Shown: piece by piece, positions 16,917-25,105 of the stretch
Layout: each line of letters opens with the position of its first letter
Numbering within the stretch: the stretch's first letter is position 1
Source of the DNA: Ruminococcaceae bacterium UBA6413
GTDB lineage: Bacteria; Bacillota; Clostridia; Oscillospirales; Ruminococcaceae
Direction: 5' to 3'
Assembly (NCBI GenBank): GCA_002437415.1
Contig: DJPL01000013.1
Coordinates: 1 to 31,346, forward strand
DNA length: 31,346 nt
Notes under the pieces: generated by a model
Seen by the model: the letters and a program-made list of their open reading frames with translations, nothing else
What the model was told of the DNA's origin: nothing
The model's database searches: none
Program-made: the position numbers and the translations under genes

Positions 16917-19271
16917 ATGGTTAAAATCAGAAAAAAGATACTCGCAGTTCTGCTCACAGCCGCAATGCTCGTATCAATGAGCTCCGTTGTAGCATGGTCT
17001 GACGAACAGCCCGCAGCAGACGACGGAACTTCTCAGACAGAGCAGACAGACGACACCGCTGCCGACAACTCGGCGGATGAAGAAGATAAGAGCGATAAAA
17101 AGGACGATAAGGACACACCAAGAACAGACGCTGAGGGTCTTGCCGAGATGAAGGTAATAGCCGAAAACGACAGCTACAAGCTTTATCTCAACGAAGAAAC
17201 CACAAACTTTGCTTTACAGTCAAAGAGCGACAGCTATGTATGGTGGGCAACTCCTCTGAATGCAGACAGGGACGAAAGCGCCAAGACTGCTCAGAGAAAG
17301 AATATGCAGTCCCCGTTCTATATCGTATACGGTGATGTTGCAACACACACCAGCCAGAGAATGAATATTTACGACGGCTCGATAAAGTCCGGTGACTTTG
17401 AGATCCAGGAAATTGAGAACGGTGTAAAGATCATCTACAAGGTCAGCAAGATCGAAGCGGAAATCCCGATGACGATCACGCTTGAAAAGGACAATGTAAA
17501 TGTTTCGATTATTTCTTCAGAAATAAAGGAACAGGAGGCTACAGACTCAAAGGGTCTTGTACTTCTCGACCTCGGTCTTTTACAGTTCTTCAATGCGGCT
17601 TCATCAGAAGATGAAGGCTATATGGTAGTTCCCGATGGATCGGGCGCTGTCATCAATTACAACAACCAGCGTATAAACGCTCAGGCGTACAACAATGAAG
17701 TATACGGACTTGATACATCGGTGGGTCTGCTGACAAGACCGTCAAAGACGGAGCAGGTTTACCTCCCTGTAATTGGTGCTGTTACAAACGGTGAAAAGAC
17801 AAAGCACGGCTTTATGGCTATCGCTGAGTCAGGCGACACCTGCGCTTCCGTAAATGCAACAGTAAGCGGTCAGAACTCAACATCATACAACAACGTATGG
17901 TTCGAGTTCAAGATAAGAGCAGAGGATACTTACTATATGGGTACTCGTAAGCTTACGGTTTACGAGCAGGGCAAGGTAAATCTGCCCAACCTTACAGTCG
18001 GCTTCTATCCTCTCGCCGGTGACGACCTTTCTTATGTAGATGTTGCTGAGGCATACAGAAACTACTTAATTGAAGAAAAGGGCTTCGCAGACAAGACAGA
18101 CGACATCAAAAACAGCTACTATCTTGACCTGTACGGTGGTACGGTAAAGGCTCAGTCGATTGCAGGCTTCCCTGTAAATCTTGAAACACCCGCTACCACA
18201 TACGAGCAGGCGCAGGATATTATCAAGCAGTTAAACGAGCTCGGCGTTGACGATATCATTGCTAACTACAACGACTTCAACGGTGCCGGCATCAAGGGAC
18301 TTATCACTGCCGATGTAAACTATGCAGGTACGCTCGGCGGCAAGAACGCCTACACAACTCTTGCAGAGTATGTAAACGGCATAAACGGTAAGCTCTTCGC
18401 AAGCGCAGGTATCACTTACATGAAGGACAGCGGTAACGGCTACAGCTACACGCTCAATGCTTGCAAGGCTACCACAAAGGCTTATGCTACTACAAACAAC
18501 TGGGATATAGCATTCGGTATCCCGAATCAGGTAAGACTTGTTACCAAGACGACACTGTCGCCTTACTACTGGCCTGACCTTTACAAGAAGCTGATAAGCT
18601 CGTTCTCAAACGAGGGCATCAAGACTATCAGCCTCAGCGATGCGACAACGTTACTTTACAGTGACTTCAGCCGTGAGAACTATTCCAGAAACGACACAAT
18701 GAATATGCTCGTTGACGGTTACAAGCAGTTCAAGGACGCAGGCTTCACGCTTCTTGCAAGCGGTGCAAACGCATATGCGCTTCCTTACGTTGACTACCTC
18801 ACTGACGTACCGGTAACATCAAGCAACTTTGACCTGTTCGACTACGACATTCCGTTCTATGAGATCGTTATCCACGGTTATCTGCCCTACACAACAAAGG
18901 CAGTAAATGCGAGTGCCAACGCAGATGATACTATCATGCTCGCACTTCTCACAGCAACACCTATCCACTATGATATGATGTATGCTGACCCCAACGACTT
19001 CACAGACAGCGATTACGAGACGCTCTTCTACTCAAACTACAAGGGCTGGCTCGAACCCTCGGCTAAGGTATACAAGCTCTATCAGGATGAGCTTAAGGAC
19101 TTTGCAAATCTCCACATCACAAACTACACAAGAATTTCCGGAGATGAGCTTGAGACCGAGTTTGAAGGCGGTAAGACGATCAAGGTAAACACAAGAGAAA
19201 TGACTCTCACTGTCAACGGCAAGGACATCGATCTTGCACAATATGGACTGAAGGGAGAAACAGATGAGTAA
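16917..19271 (+). CDS. Large secreted DUF5696-like protein, possible glycoside-hydrolase-like fold
   Basis: A 784-residue secreted protein. The signal peptide (about 1-28) is followed by an Asp/Glu/Lys-rich linker to about 72. A beta-rich domain (about 75-380) includes VVPDGSGAVINYNNQR. A region of alternating beta strands and helices (about 400-730) looks like a TIM barrel, with ELGVDDIIANYNDF, GIKTISLSDATTLLYSDF (around 566-583) and the adjacent GFTLLASGANAYALPYVDYL. I recall proteins like this, next to YIP1 and sugar permease genes, as DUF5696. Hydrolase activity is inference and no catalytic pair is proved. No lipobox was seen. A GGAGGTG ribosome site precedes the ATG. The stop overlaps the next start by 8 bp. 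Confidence 0.75.
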   Translation: MVKIRKKILAVLLTAAMLVSMSSVVAWSDEQPAADDGTSQTEQTDDTAADNSADEEDKSDKKDDKDTPRTDAEGLAEMKVIAENDSYKLYLNEETTNFALQSKSDSYVWWATPLNADRDESAKTAQRKNMQSPFYIVYGDVATHTSQRMNIYDGSIKSGDFEIQEIENGVKIIYKVSKIEAEIPMTITLEKDNVNVSIISSEIKEQEATDSKGLVLLDLGLLQFFNAASSEDEGYMVVPDGSGAVINYNNQRINAQAYNNEVYGLDTSVGLLTRPSKTEQVYLPVIGAVTNGEKTKHGFMAIAESGDTCASVNATVSGQNSTSYNNVWFEFKIRAEDTYYMGTRKLTVYEQGKVNLPNLTVGFYPLAGDDLSYVDVAEAYRNYLIEEKGFADKTDDIKNSYYLDLYGGTVKAQSIAGFPVNLETPATTYEQAQDIIKQLNELGVDDIIANYNDFNGAGIKGLITADVNYAGTLGGKNAYTTLAEYVNGINGKLFASAGITYMKDSGNGYSYTLNACKATTKAYATTNNWDIAFGIPNQVRLVTKTTLSPYYWPDLYKKLISSFSNEGIKTISLSDATTLLYSDFSRENYSRNDTMNMLVDGYKQFKDAGFTLLASGANAYALPYVDYLTDVPVTSSNFDLFDYDIPFYEIVIHGYLPYTTKAVNASANADDTIMLALLTATPIHYDMMYADPNDFTDSDYETLFYSNYKGWLEPSAKVYKLYQDELKDFANLHITNYTRISGDELETEFEGGKTIKVNTREMTLTVNGKDIDLAQYGLKGETDE

Positions 19272-20508
19272 TTCGAATTTCAACCCGAATGAAGAAATTG
19301 AAGCAATGAAGACGACCGATGCCGCCGAAACTCCCGTTAATGACGCACCCGCAGCCGAACAGGCTGCTCCTGCCGAAACGGTAGCCGATACAACCGTATC
19401 GGAGCCAGAAGCAGCGCAGGAAACGGTCGACGCTTCCGCTGAAGAGCCTGCCGAAACAGCAGAACCTGTTGTTCAGAAGTCGGCTCATATGACAGCTGCC
19501 GTAGCGGCACTCAATGTAGAGGGCGAAGAGGTGGATATCCGCCGCAGACAGCCCAGAGTACAAAAAGAGATCAAGAAATCACGCATTTCTTACGAAAAGA
19601 AAAAGGGACTTTACGGTTACGGCTTCATAGCAATATGGATCGTCGGCGTTATCTATATGTTCCTTATCCCGATATTCCAGTCGGCATGGTATTCACTGTG
19701 CTACACCGAGCTCGTAACAACACCCGAGCAGGCGGCACAGAGAGGTATGACCTCAGCGGGTATTTATACCGAGTGGAACAACTTCGGAAACTACGAAGAG
19801 GCACTCTTCAAAAATCAGGATTACCTCCCCAAGCTTACCGAGTCACTCGGTTCGATGGTACCTCAGGTAATCGTAGTAATGATATTCTCACTGTTTATCG
19901 CACTTCTGCTTAACCAGAAGTTCAGAGGCAGAACATTTGCAAGAGCGGTATTCTTCTTGCCGGTTCTCGTTGCAACAGGTCCTGTACTTGCGGTAATACG
20001 AGGAGATATTTCAAACAACGGTATTTCGAGCGGTGAGCAGTTCAGCGCACTGTTCCAGACCGACCTTGTTGATGAGCTGCTGGAGTTCCTAGGTATTTAC
20101 AACCTGAACGAACAGCTGACAACAACGATACAGACGATCACCAGTGACATCTTCAACCTGTTATGGAGTGCCGGTATTCAGATACTGATATTCCTTGCCG
20201 CGTTACAACAGATACCTACTTCCGCAAAGGAAGCGGCATCTATGGAGGGCGCAACAGGATGGGAATTCTTCTGGAAGATCACGTTCCCGATGATAAGTCC
20301 GATGATTTTGGCGAACTTGATATACACGGTCATCGATACATTTATCGATTCCGAGAACGCCGTAATGAAGATCGTGCTTGCTCAGTCGAGAAACTTAAAA
20401 TACGGCCTTTCATCAGCGATGGCTTGGATCTACTTCCTTATAGTTGCAGTTGCACTTGCAATTATAGTTGCTATCGTATCTAAGTTCGTATTCTACGAAA
20501 ATGAATAA
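19264..20508 (+). CDS. Carbohydrate-type ABC permease, MalF-like, with acidic N-terminal extension (pair 2)
   Basis: A 414-residue MalF-like permease. Residues 1 to about 110 are a cytoplasmic tail rich in Ala, Glu, Pro and Thr, then basic near the membrane (RRRQPRVQKEIKKSR). The membrane domain starts at about 120 (YGFIAIWIVGVIYMFLIPIF). The EAA loop reads EAASMEGATGWEFFWKITFP, which is canonical. The tail has no counterpart in the first MalF of the block (311 residues). The ATG overlaps the end of the DUF5696-like gene by 8 bp. It pairs with the MalG-like gene that follows after 12 bases. Confidence 0.9.
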   Translation: MSNSNFNPNEEIEAMKTTDAAETPVNDAPAAEQAAPAETVADTTVSEPEAAQETVDASAEEPAETAEPVVQKSAHMTAAVAALNVEGEEVDIRRRQPRVQKEIKKSRISYEKKKGLYGYGFIAIWIVGVIYMFLIPIFQSAWYSLCYTELVTTPEQAAQRGMTSAGIYTEWNNFGNYEEALFKNQDYLPKLTESLGSMVPQVIVVMIFSLFIALLLNQKFRGRTFARAVFFLPVLVATGPVLAVIRGDISNNGISSGEQFSALFQTDLVDELLEFLGIYNLNEQLTTTIQTITSDIFNLLWSAGIQILIFLAALQQIPTSAKEAASMEGATGWEFFWKITFPMISPMILANLIYTVIDTFIDSENAVMKIVLAQSRNLKYGLSSAMAWIYFLIVAVALAIIVAIVSKFVFYENE

Positions 20509-20520
20509 GGAGGTGTAGTT

Positions 20521-21792
20521 GTGAGCGAAAAAGATTTAGAACAGTTAAATGCTGATGTACAGCAGACTAATGATGATGCGGCCGCAGCTGCACCCGCTGA
20601 TAATGCTTCTCCCGAGGCAATCGGTGAGGCTATAAAGGAGATTAACGGCGAGGCAGAAGCCACCGCCGCTCCCGAAAAGGCCGCAGATGAGCCCGAGGTC
20701 GGCGTTATCAAGCCTATAGCCACTGCAAAGCCCGAGTCAAAGAGAGCTTTGAAGAAGGCTGAAAAGAAAAAGGCTAAGGAACTCAAGAATATCTACCATG
20801 TAAGCAACTGGCAGATAATAAAGAATTACCGCAACTACAACCAGCAGGAAAGAAAGCACTACAAGTACATCTTCAGAAGAAGAATTACCGATAAGGTATG
20901 GCCTGTATTCCGTTTCCTTATCCTGTTCGGACTCGGCTTCGTAATTCTGTATCCTATGCTCTATATGCTGTCAACGGCACTCAGACCCCAGACAGAAATG
21001 AGCGACCCCTCAGTAATGTGGATACCTAAAGAGGTCATCTTCTCAAACTTCGTAGATGTTTGGATAGCAATGGACTTCCCGAAGGTACTTTTACAGACGA
21101 TACTTGTAAACGTTATATGCTCGATGATCCAGGTTGTTACCTGCGGTATCACCGGTTACGGCTTCGCACGTTTCAAGTTCAAGGGTAAGGGAATTATGTT
21201 CGGTATCGTAATCTTACAGATCATCGTTCCCGTACAGGTAATACTTATCCCTCTGTATATGCAGTTCAGATTCTTTGATGTGTTTGGTATTATAAGACTT
21301 ATCACAGGCGATGCGCTGAACCTCGTAAGTACTCCTATTGCTCTGTACTTACAGGCGTTCTTCTGCAACGGTATCAGAGCAGGCGTGTTCATACTTCTGT
21401 TCAGACAGTTCTTCAGAGGACTGCCTAAGGATCTCGAAGATGCCGCATACCTCGATGGCTGTGGTCCCTTCATGACATTTATCCGCGTTATGGTTCCCAA
21501 CGCAAAGACTTCGTTCTTAACAGTATTCATCTTCTCAATCGTATGGTACTGGAACGACTCTTATGTAACGGGTATGTTCTTCACTAACCCCTACACGATA
21601 GCGATGGAGATCGACCGTCTTGGTACGACCATGATGATTTACTTCACGGGCGAACAAAACGGTGTAACGAGCGACTATCTGGTATGGATAGAAGCAGGAT
21701 GCTTAATGTCACTTCTGCCGATACTTATCATGTACATCTTCTTACAGAAGCAGTTCGTTGAAGGTATCGAACGTTCAGGTCTTGCCAACTAA
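20521..21792 (+). CDS. Carbohydrate-type ABC permease, MalG-like, with acidic N-terminal extension (pair 2)
   Basis: A 423-residue MalG-like permease. Residues 1 to about 80 form an Ala/Glu-rich low-complexity tail, followed by a basic helical stretch (SKRALKKAEKKKAKELK) and a segment before the first membrane helix at about 140 (FLILFGLGFVILYPMLYML). Six transmembrane segments are predicted. The EAA-loop equivalent reads EDAAYLDGCGPFMTFIRVMVP. The GTG start at 20521 is supported by AAGGAGGTG directly upstream. Both members of this pair have similar tails, suggesting that the tails evolved together or bind the same cytoplasmic partner. It is the last gene of the block, with a terminator at 21922. 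Confidence 0.92.
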   Translation: MSEKDLEQLNADVQQTNDDAAAAAPADNASPEAIGEAIKEINGEAEATAAPEKAADEPEVGVIKPIATAKPESKRALKKAEKKKAKELKNIYHVSNWQIIKNYRNYNQQERKHYKYIFRRRITDKVWPVFRFLILFGLGFVILYPMLYMLSTALRPQTEMSDPSVMWIPKEVIFSNFVDVWIAMDFPKVLLQTILVNVICSMIQVVTCGITGYGFARFKFKGKGIMFGIVILQIIVPVQVILIPLYMQFRFFDVFGIIRLITGDALNLVSTPIALYLQAFFCNGIRAGVFILLFRQFFRGLPKDLEDAAYLDGCGPFMTFIRVMVPNAKTSFLTVFIFSIVWYWNDSYVTGMFFTNPYTIAMEIDRLGTTMMIYFTGEQNGVTSDYLVWIEAGCLMSLLPILIMYIFLQKQFVEGIERSGLAN

Positions 21793-21798
21793 GCGGGC

Positions 21799-21897
21799 GG
21801 CGGGCGGCAATGTGCCGCGGCAAATTCGCCTTTTAAAACGCAGGCGATATGCGTAGTAAGCTACGCTGACGGCGGGCGGCATGAGCCGTGGTAAATT
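21799..21897. repeat. Two direct copies of a palindromic GC-rich unit
   Basis: GGCGGGCGGCAATGTGCCGC... (21799-21826) and GGCGGGCGGCATGAGCCG... (21871-21897) are near-identical units, each with an internal hairpin and ending GG(C/T)AAATT. A perfect hairpin GCGTAG-TAAG-CTACGC (21851-21866) lies between them. A third related palindrome lies at 22031-22045. They look like REP-type intergenic units. Confidence 0.6.
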
Positions 21898-21921
21898 TGA
21901 ACGATAGCGAAAAACAAATTT

Positions 21922-21950
21922 AAGAGGAGTATCGAAAGGTACTCCTCTTT
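21922..21950 (+). terminator. Intrinsic terminator of the transporter block
   Basis: AAGAGGAGTA (21922-21931) pairs perfectly with TACTCCTCTT (21940-21949) across an eight-base loop. The right arm ends in TTT and is A-rich on the other side, so it may work in both directions. It lies 130 bp after the last permease stop. Confidence 0.8.
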
Positions 21951-22030
21951 CCATATACAATTATTATCATTTAAACCCGCCGTTCAGCAAACTATAGTAA
22001 ATATGTACGTTTAGAAAGGCGGAATCGGGA

Positions 22031-22045
22031 GCGGTGGCACACCGC
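22031..22045. repeat. Third related palindrome upstream of the DinB-like gene
   Basis: GCGGTG-GCA-CACCGC is a perfect hairpin followed by AGGCAAACTT, echoing the GGCAAATT tail of the two units at 21799-21897. It is only 26 bases from the downstream start codon, so it would be part of that mRNA leader. Confidence 0.5.
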
Positions 22046-22071
22046 AGGCAAACTTTTCAAAGGAGTAAAAT

Positions 22072-22566
22072 ATGAATAACATATGCCGAATGATAAAAAA
22101 ACAAACGATAACGAACTTTATCAATATGGAAACTGCAATTAAAACATACGACAGAAATGCGCTTGTCTGCGGCTCGCCGGCATGGCGATATGTGTATCAT
22201 GCTGTTCATTCGGCGGATAAGTGGTTTTTCAATCCCGCAAAATTTACAGAACCCGATTTTCACGAAAACGGAATGGATAACCCCGATAATCCTTGCAATA
22301 TTGTCCTGAGCGATGAGCAGTTGCTCGATTACTTACATAAAGTGCAGGCTAAAACGGAAAAATATCTTGATGAACTAAGCGATGAAGAGCTTAACGAAAA
22401 GCCCGACGGGTGTGAATACACAAGGCTTGAGCTTATCCTCGGACAGTTCCGTCACATTTCCTCGCATATAGGAATGATAAACGGTCAGACTATAGAGAGA
22501 ACGGGAAAATTTCCGATATTCGCGGGGCTTGACGGAAAGCAGACAGACAAATTATTTGATGAATAA
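22072..22566 (+). CDS. DinB/YfiT-like four-helix-bundle protein
   Basis: A 164-residue cytoplasmic protein. The pattern VYHAVHSADKWFFN (His43, His46) and FRHISSHIGMINGQT (His128, His132) matches the histidine metal site of the DinB/YfiT superfamily. Members bind divalent metal and many are thiol-dependent S-transferases or damage-inducible proteins of unknown activity. The start has AAAGGAG nine bases upstream. An amidohydrolase gene follows after 17 bases, so the two form an operon. The substrate is unknown. Confidence 0.8.
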   Translation: MNNICRMIKKQTITNFINMETAIKTYDRNALVCGSPAWRYVYHAVHSADKWFFNPAKFTEPDFHENGMDNPDNPCNIVLSDEQLLDYLHKVQAKTEKYLDELSDEELNEKPDGCEYTRLELILGQFRHISSHIGMINGQTIERTGKFPIFAGLDGKQTDKLFDE

Positions 22567-22583
22567 GAACGAAGGAACAGAAG

Positions 22584-23381
22584 ATGTACATTGATTTTCA
22601 CATACACGCCTATGCCGATGAAATAGCCGACAGGGCGGTGAAGAAGCTGAAAGACACAGCAAGCTGTGAGGCTTACACTAACGGCAGAATAGACGACACA
22701 AGGCAGAAGCTTAAAGAGTGGGGAGTAGATTACGGCGTTTTACTGCCGGTAGCGACAAAGCCTACTCAGCAGACGACTATAAACAACTGGGCAATAGCTC
22801 AGAACCACGGAAATATAATATCGTTCGGCACGGTGCACCCCGACAGCGAGGAGCTTGACAGCGAGCTTGAACGTATAGCCGGGTCGGGACTTCACGGAAT
22901 AAAGCTCCACCCCGCATATCAGGGTCATTTTATGTTCAAGCCGTGTATGCAGAGAATATATAAAAAATGCGGAGAGCTCGGACTGCCTGTTATACTTCAT
23001 ATGGGATACGACCCGATATCGAAAATGATATCTCACGCAATGCCGTGTGACCTTGCCGAGATGGCAGAAAAGTACCCCGATTGTACATTCATCGGTGCTC
23101 ATATGGGCGGAATGATGAACTGGGAGCGTGTCTTGCACTATATAAAGGATACAAGTAACATTTATTTCGACACGGCATACTGCGCAAATTTTATGTCCGA
23201 TGAGATGCTTATGGAGCTGTTCAGGGCATACGGCGAGGACAGAATATTGTTCGGCAGTGACCTGCCGTGGAGCGATCCCCGCGATGAGATAAATATGATA
23301 GACAGAATGCCGATAAGCGACAGCGCAAAGGATAAGATATTCTATAAAAACGCTGTTGAGCTGTTGAAGCTTGACATATAA
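22584..23381 (+). CDS. Metal-dependent amidohydrolase (Amidohydro_2 / TatD-like TIM barrel)
   Basis: A 265-residue cytoplasmic hydrolase or decarboxylase-type protein of the amidohydrolase superfamily. Motifs in order: N-terminal HxH metal site DFHIHAY (His6, His8), GIKLHPAYQGH near 106, ILHMGYD near 138, FIGAHMGGMMNWE near 170, and LFGSDLPWSDP near 226 with the catalytic/metal Asp. The order and length match PF04909 proteins. It lies downstream of the DinB-like gene and ends at a strong terminator. The substrate is unknown. Confidence 0.88.
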   Translation: MYIDFHIHAYADEIADRAVKKLKDTASCEAYTNGRIDDTRQKLKEWGVDYGVLLPVATKPTQQTTINNWAIAQNHGNIISFGTVHPDSEELDSELERIAGSGLHGIKLHPAYQGHFMFKPCMQRIYKKCGELGLPVILHMGYDPISKMISHAMPCDLAEMAEKYPDCTFIGAHMGGMMNWERVLHYIKDTSNIYFDTAYCANFMSDEMLMELFRAYGEDRILFGSDLPWSDPRDEINMIDRMPISDSAKDKIFYKNAVELLKLDI

Positions 23382-23386
23382 AAATA

Positions 23387-23425
23387 ACGGACGTGACCGC
23401 TAAAGTTACGTCCGTGTTGTTTTAT
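23387..23425. terminator. Bidirectional terminator between convergent transcripts
   Basis: ACGGACGTGAC (23387-23397) pairs with GTTACGTCCGT (23405-23415) through 11 bp with one wobble, followed by GTTGTTTTA. On the minus strand the stem is followed by an A/T-rich stretch ending TTATTTTT. It lies between the amidohydrolase stop and the scfB stop and can serve both. Confidence 0.88.
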
Positions 23426-23431
23426 ATTCGA

Positions 23432-24805
23432 TTATTCGGCTTCCTTACCTGCCGCCGCAAGTGCGATAGCACATTCGATACGCTTCTTCTGAAGCTCGCA
23501 GGACAGCTTGTGAGGCTTCTTTACATCGCCCTCATAGATAAAGCTGTTTGCGTTACAACCGCCCGAGCAGTAAAATCTTGCCCAGCAGTTACCGCAGTTT
23601 TCCTTGCTGTAGATATGTATTCCGGCAAAGTAATCCTTGATCTTCTGATCGACCTTACCTGTGAAGATATCGCCCATCTTCCACTCCTCAATTCCTACGA
23701 ACTGGTGGCAGGGGTAAATATCGCCGTCGGGAGTAACCGCAACGTATTCGTTACCGCAACCACAGCCGCGCAGGCGCTTTACGGCGCAAGGTCCCTGATT
23801 TAAGTCTATCATAAAGTGGAAGAAGTTGAACTTGCGCTTGCCGGCAAGCTTCTGCTCTTCCATCAGCTTTTCAAGTCTGTCATACTCGGCAAAGATCGTG
23901 GGGAGATCGCCTTCGGTAATCGCATAAGGCATCTCGGGGTCTGTTACAACAGGCTCGACCGAAAGCTGTTCAAAGCCGAGGTCGCTTATATGCAGAACAT
24001 CGTTTGCAAAGTCGAGGTTGTACTTTGTGAATGTACCTCTTACATAATAGTCCTTTGTGCCTCTGCCGGCTACAAGCTTTTTATATTTCGGAACGATTAT
24101 ATCATAGCTTCCCTTGCCGTTAGGTGTAGGACGGATATTGTCGTTTACTTCTTTTCTGCCGTCAAGTGATAACACGCAGTTTGACATTTCCTTATTGATA
24201 TAGTCGATCTTCTCGTCGTCAAGGAGCATACCGTTTGTGGTGATGGTGAAACGGAAGTTCTTGCCGTGCTGTTTTTCTATGCTTCTCGCGTACTTTACGG
24301 TTTCAACAACGGTTTCCCACGCCATTAAAGGCTCGCCGCCGAAGAAGTCGACCTCGAGGTTTTCTCTGTTGGCGCTGTGCTCAATAAGGAAGTCCATAGC
24401 CTTCTTGCCTGTTTCGGGCTTCATCAGCATTCTGTCGCCGCCGAAGTCGCCTGTCTGGGCAAAACAGTATTTGCATCTTAAGTTGCAGTCGTGCGAAACG
24501 TGCAGGCACATAGCCTTGATAGGCGCTTTCATTGCCATTGCGGCGTACTGCTCGTAATCGTCCTCGGTGAAGAGCATCTTTGCGTCGTACAGCTCCTTAA
24601 GCTCGGCATAGCATTCCTTTACATCGTCCTTATCAAAGCCGTCTGTCTTTGCGAGAACGTCATCGGGACATACATCGGCAAAGGGTGGTGCAACATAGTC
24701 AAGAAGCTTATATGTCAGCTCGTCGACAATGTGAACGCCGCCGCTGCAAACGTCAAGTACAATGTACTGACCGTTCTGCTCATACTTATGTATCATTTCT
24801 TTCAT
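23432..24805 (-). CDS. scfB: SCIFF (ranthipeptide) maturase, radical SAM/SPASM protein
   Basis: A 457-residue radical SAM enzyme that installs thioether cross-links in the six-cysteine SCIFF peptide encoded just upstream. Domains: an N-terminal PqqD-like peptide-recognition region (about 1-85), the radical SAM core with CNLRCKYC (Cys107, Cys111, Cys114) binding the SAM cluster, and a C-terminal SPASM region rich in Cys (PCAVKRLRGCGCG, YPCHQF, CGNCWARFYCSGGC, a late Cys) that would hold two auxiliary iron-sulfur clusters. DFFGGEPLM is the typical GGE motif. Length and layout match the CteB-type maturases. The ATG has AAAAGG upstream. The gene is separated from the precursor by an insert with two terminator copies. 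Confidence 0.95.
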   Translation of the reverse strand: MKEMIHKYEQNGQYIVLDVCSGGVHIVDELTYKLLDYVAPPFADVCPDDVLAKTDGFDKDDVKECYAELKELYDAKMLFTEDDYEQYAAMAMKAPIKAMCLHVSHDCNLRCKYCFAQTGDFGGDRMLMKPETGKKAMDFLIEHSANRENLEVDFFGGEPLMAWETVVETVKYARSIEKQHGKNFRFTITTNGMLLDDEKIDYINKEMSNCVLSLDGRKEVNDNIRPTPNGKGSYDIIVPKYKKLVAGRGTKDYYVRGTFTKYNLDFANDVLHISDLGFEQLSVEPVVTDPEMPYAITEGDLPTIFAEYDRLEKLMEEQKLAGKRKFNFFHFMIDLNQGPCAVKRLRGCGCGNEYVAVTPDGDIYPCHQFVGIEEWKMGDIFTGKVDQKIKDYFAGIHIYSKENCGNCWARFYCSGGCNANSFIYEGDVKKPHKLSCELQKKRIECAIALAAAGKEAE

Positions 24806-24852
24806 TGGTTGTATCCTTTTCTTATATAAGGCGGTTGTCCGCCGAAATATTC

Positions 24853-24888
24853 AAACAAGCCAAAAGCTCCCGTTTGTTCGGGAGCTTT
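24853..24888 (-). terminator. Terminator-like 36-bp repeat, copy 2 (scfB-proximal)
   Basis: Identical over 36 bp to 25046-25081. AAAGCTCCCG pairs with CGGGAGCTTT across AACAAA (minus-strand reading), giving a 10-bp perfect stem with a T-rich flank. It lies 47 bp upstream of the scfB start codon, so it could limit transcription into scfB. Confidence 0.7.
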
Positions 24889-25045
24889 GCCTGTTTTGTA
24901 CTTATATTACTTTACCGAAAACATTGCCTTATCTGCATGAAAAAAGCAGGGGCAAAAGGGGGCGGCAGCCCCCTATATATCTCTCCCCCTCCCTATGGGA
25001 GGGGGCAAGGGGGAGGGTTTCCCCGCTTGCAGTAAAACAAACACA
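24889..25045. repeat. GC-rich palindromic insert between the two terminator copies
   Basis: 157 bp without a gene. It contains GGGGGC-GGCA-GCCCCC (24958-24973), CCCCCTCCC-TAT-GGGAGGGGG (24985-25005), and a further GGGGGAGGG (25009-25017). An outer A/G-rich arm near 24943-24957 can pair with the TTTCCCCGCTT stretch at 25018-25028. The base composition is unlike the flanks. It looks like a small non-coding mobile or dispersed element; no transposase or target duplication other than the 36-bp terminator was seen. Confidence 0.5.
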
Positions 25046-25081
25046 AAACAAGCCAAAAGCTCCCGTTTGTTCGGGAGCTTT
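25046..25081 (-). terminator. Terminator of scfA, copy 1 of the 36-bp repeat
   Basis: On the minus strand AAAGCTCCCG pairs with CGGGAGCTTT across AACAAA and is followed by TTGGCTTGTTTTGTG. It starts 25 bases after the scfA stop, which fits an abundant short precursor transcript ending here. Confidence 0.8.
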
Positions 25082-25105
25082 CAAAGCTTTTCTCTTACCC
25101 GTGGC

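Noticed and set aside
21793..22071. The closely spaced palindromes considered as a CRISPR array
   Set aside because: There are only two or three units, they are imperfect, their spacing is irregular and no cas gene is nearby.
24889..25045. The GC-rich insert considered as an IS element
   Set aside because: It is only 157 bp, encodes no transposase and has no clear terminal inverted repeats with a short target duplication; only the 36-bp terminator is duplicated.
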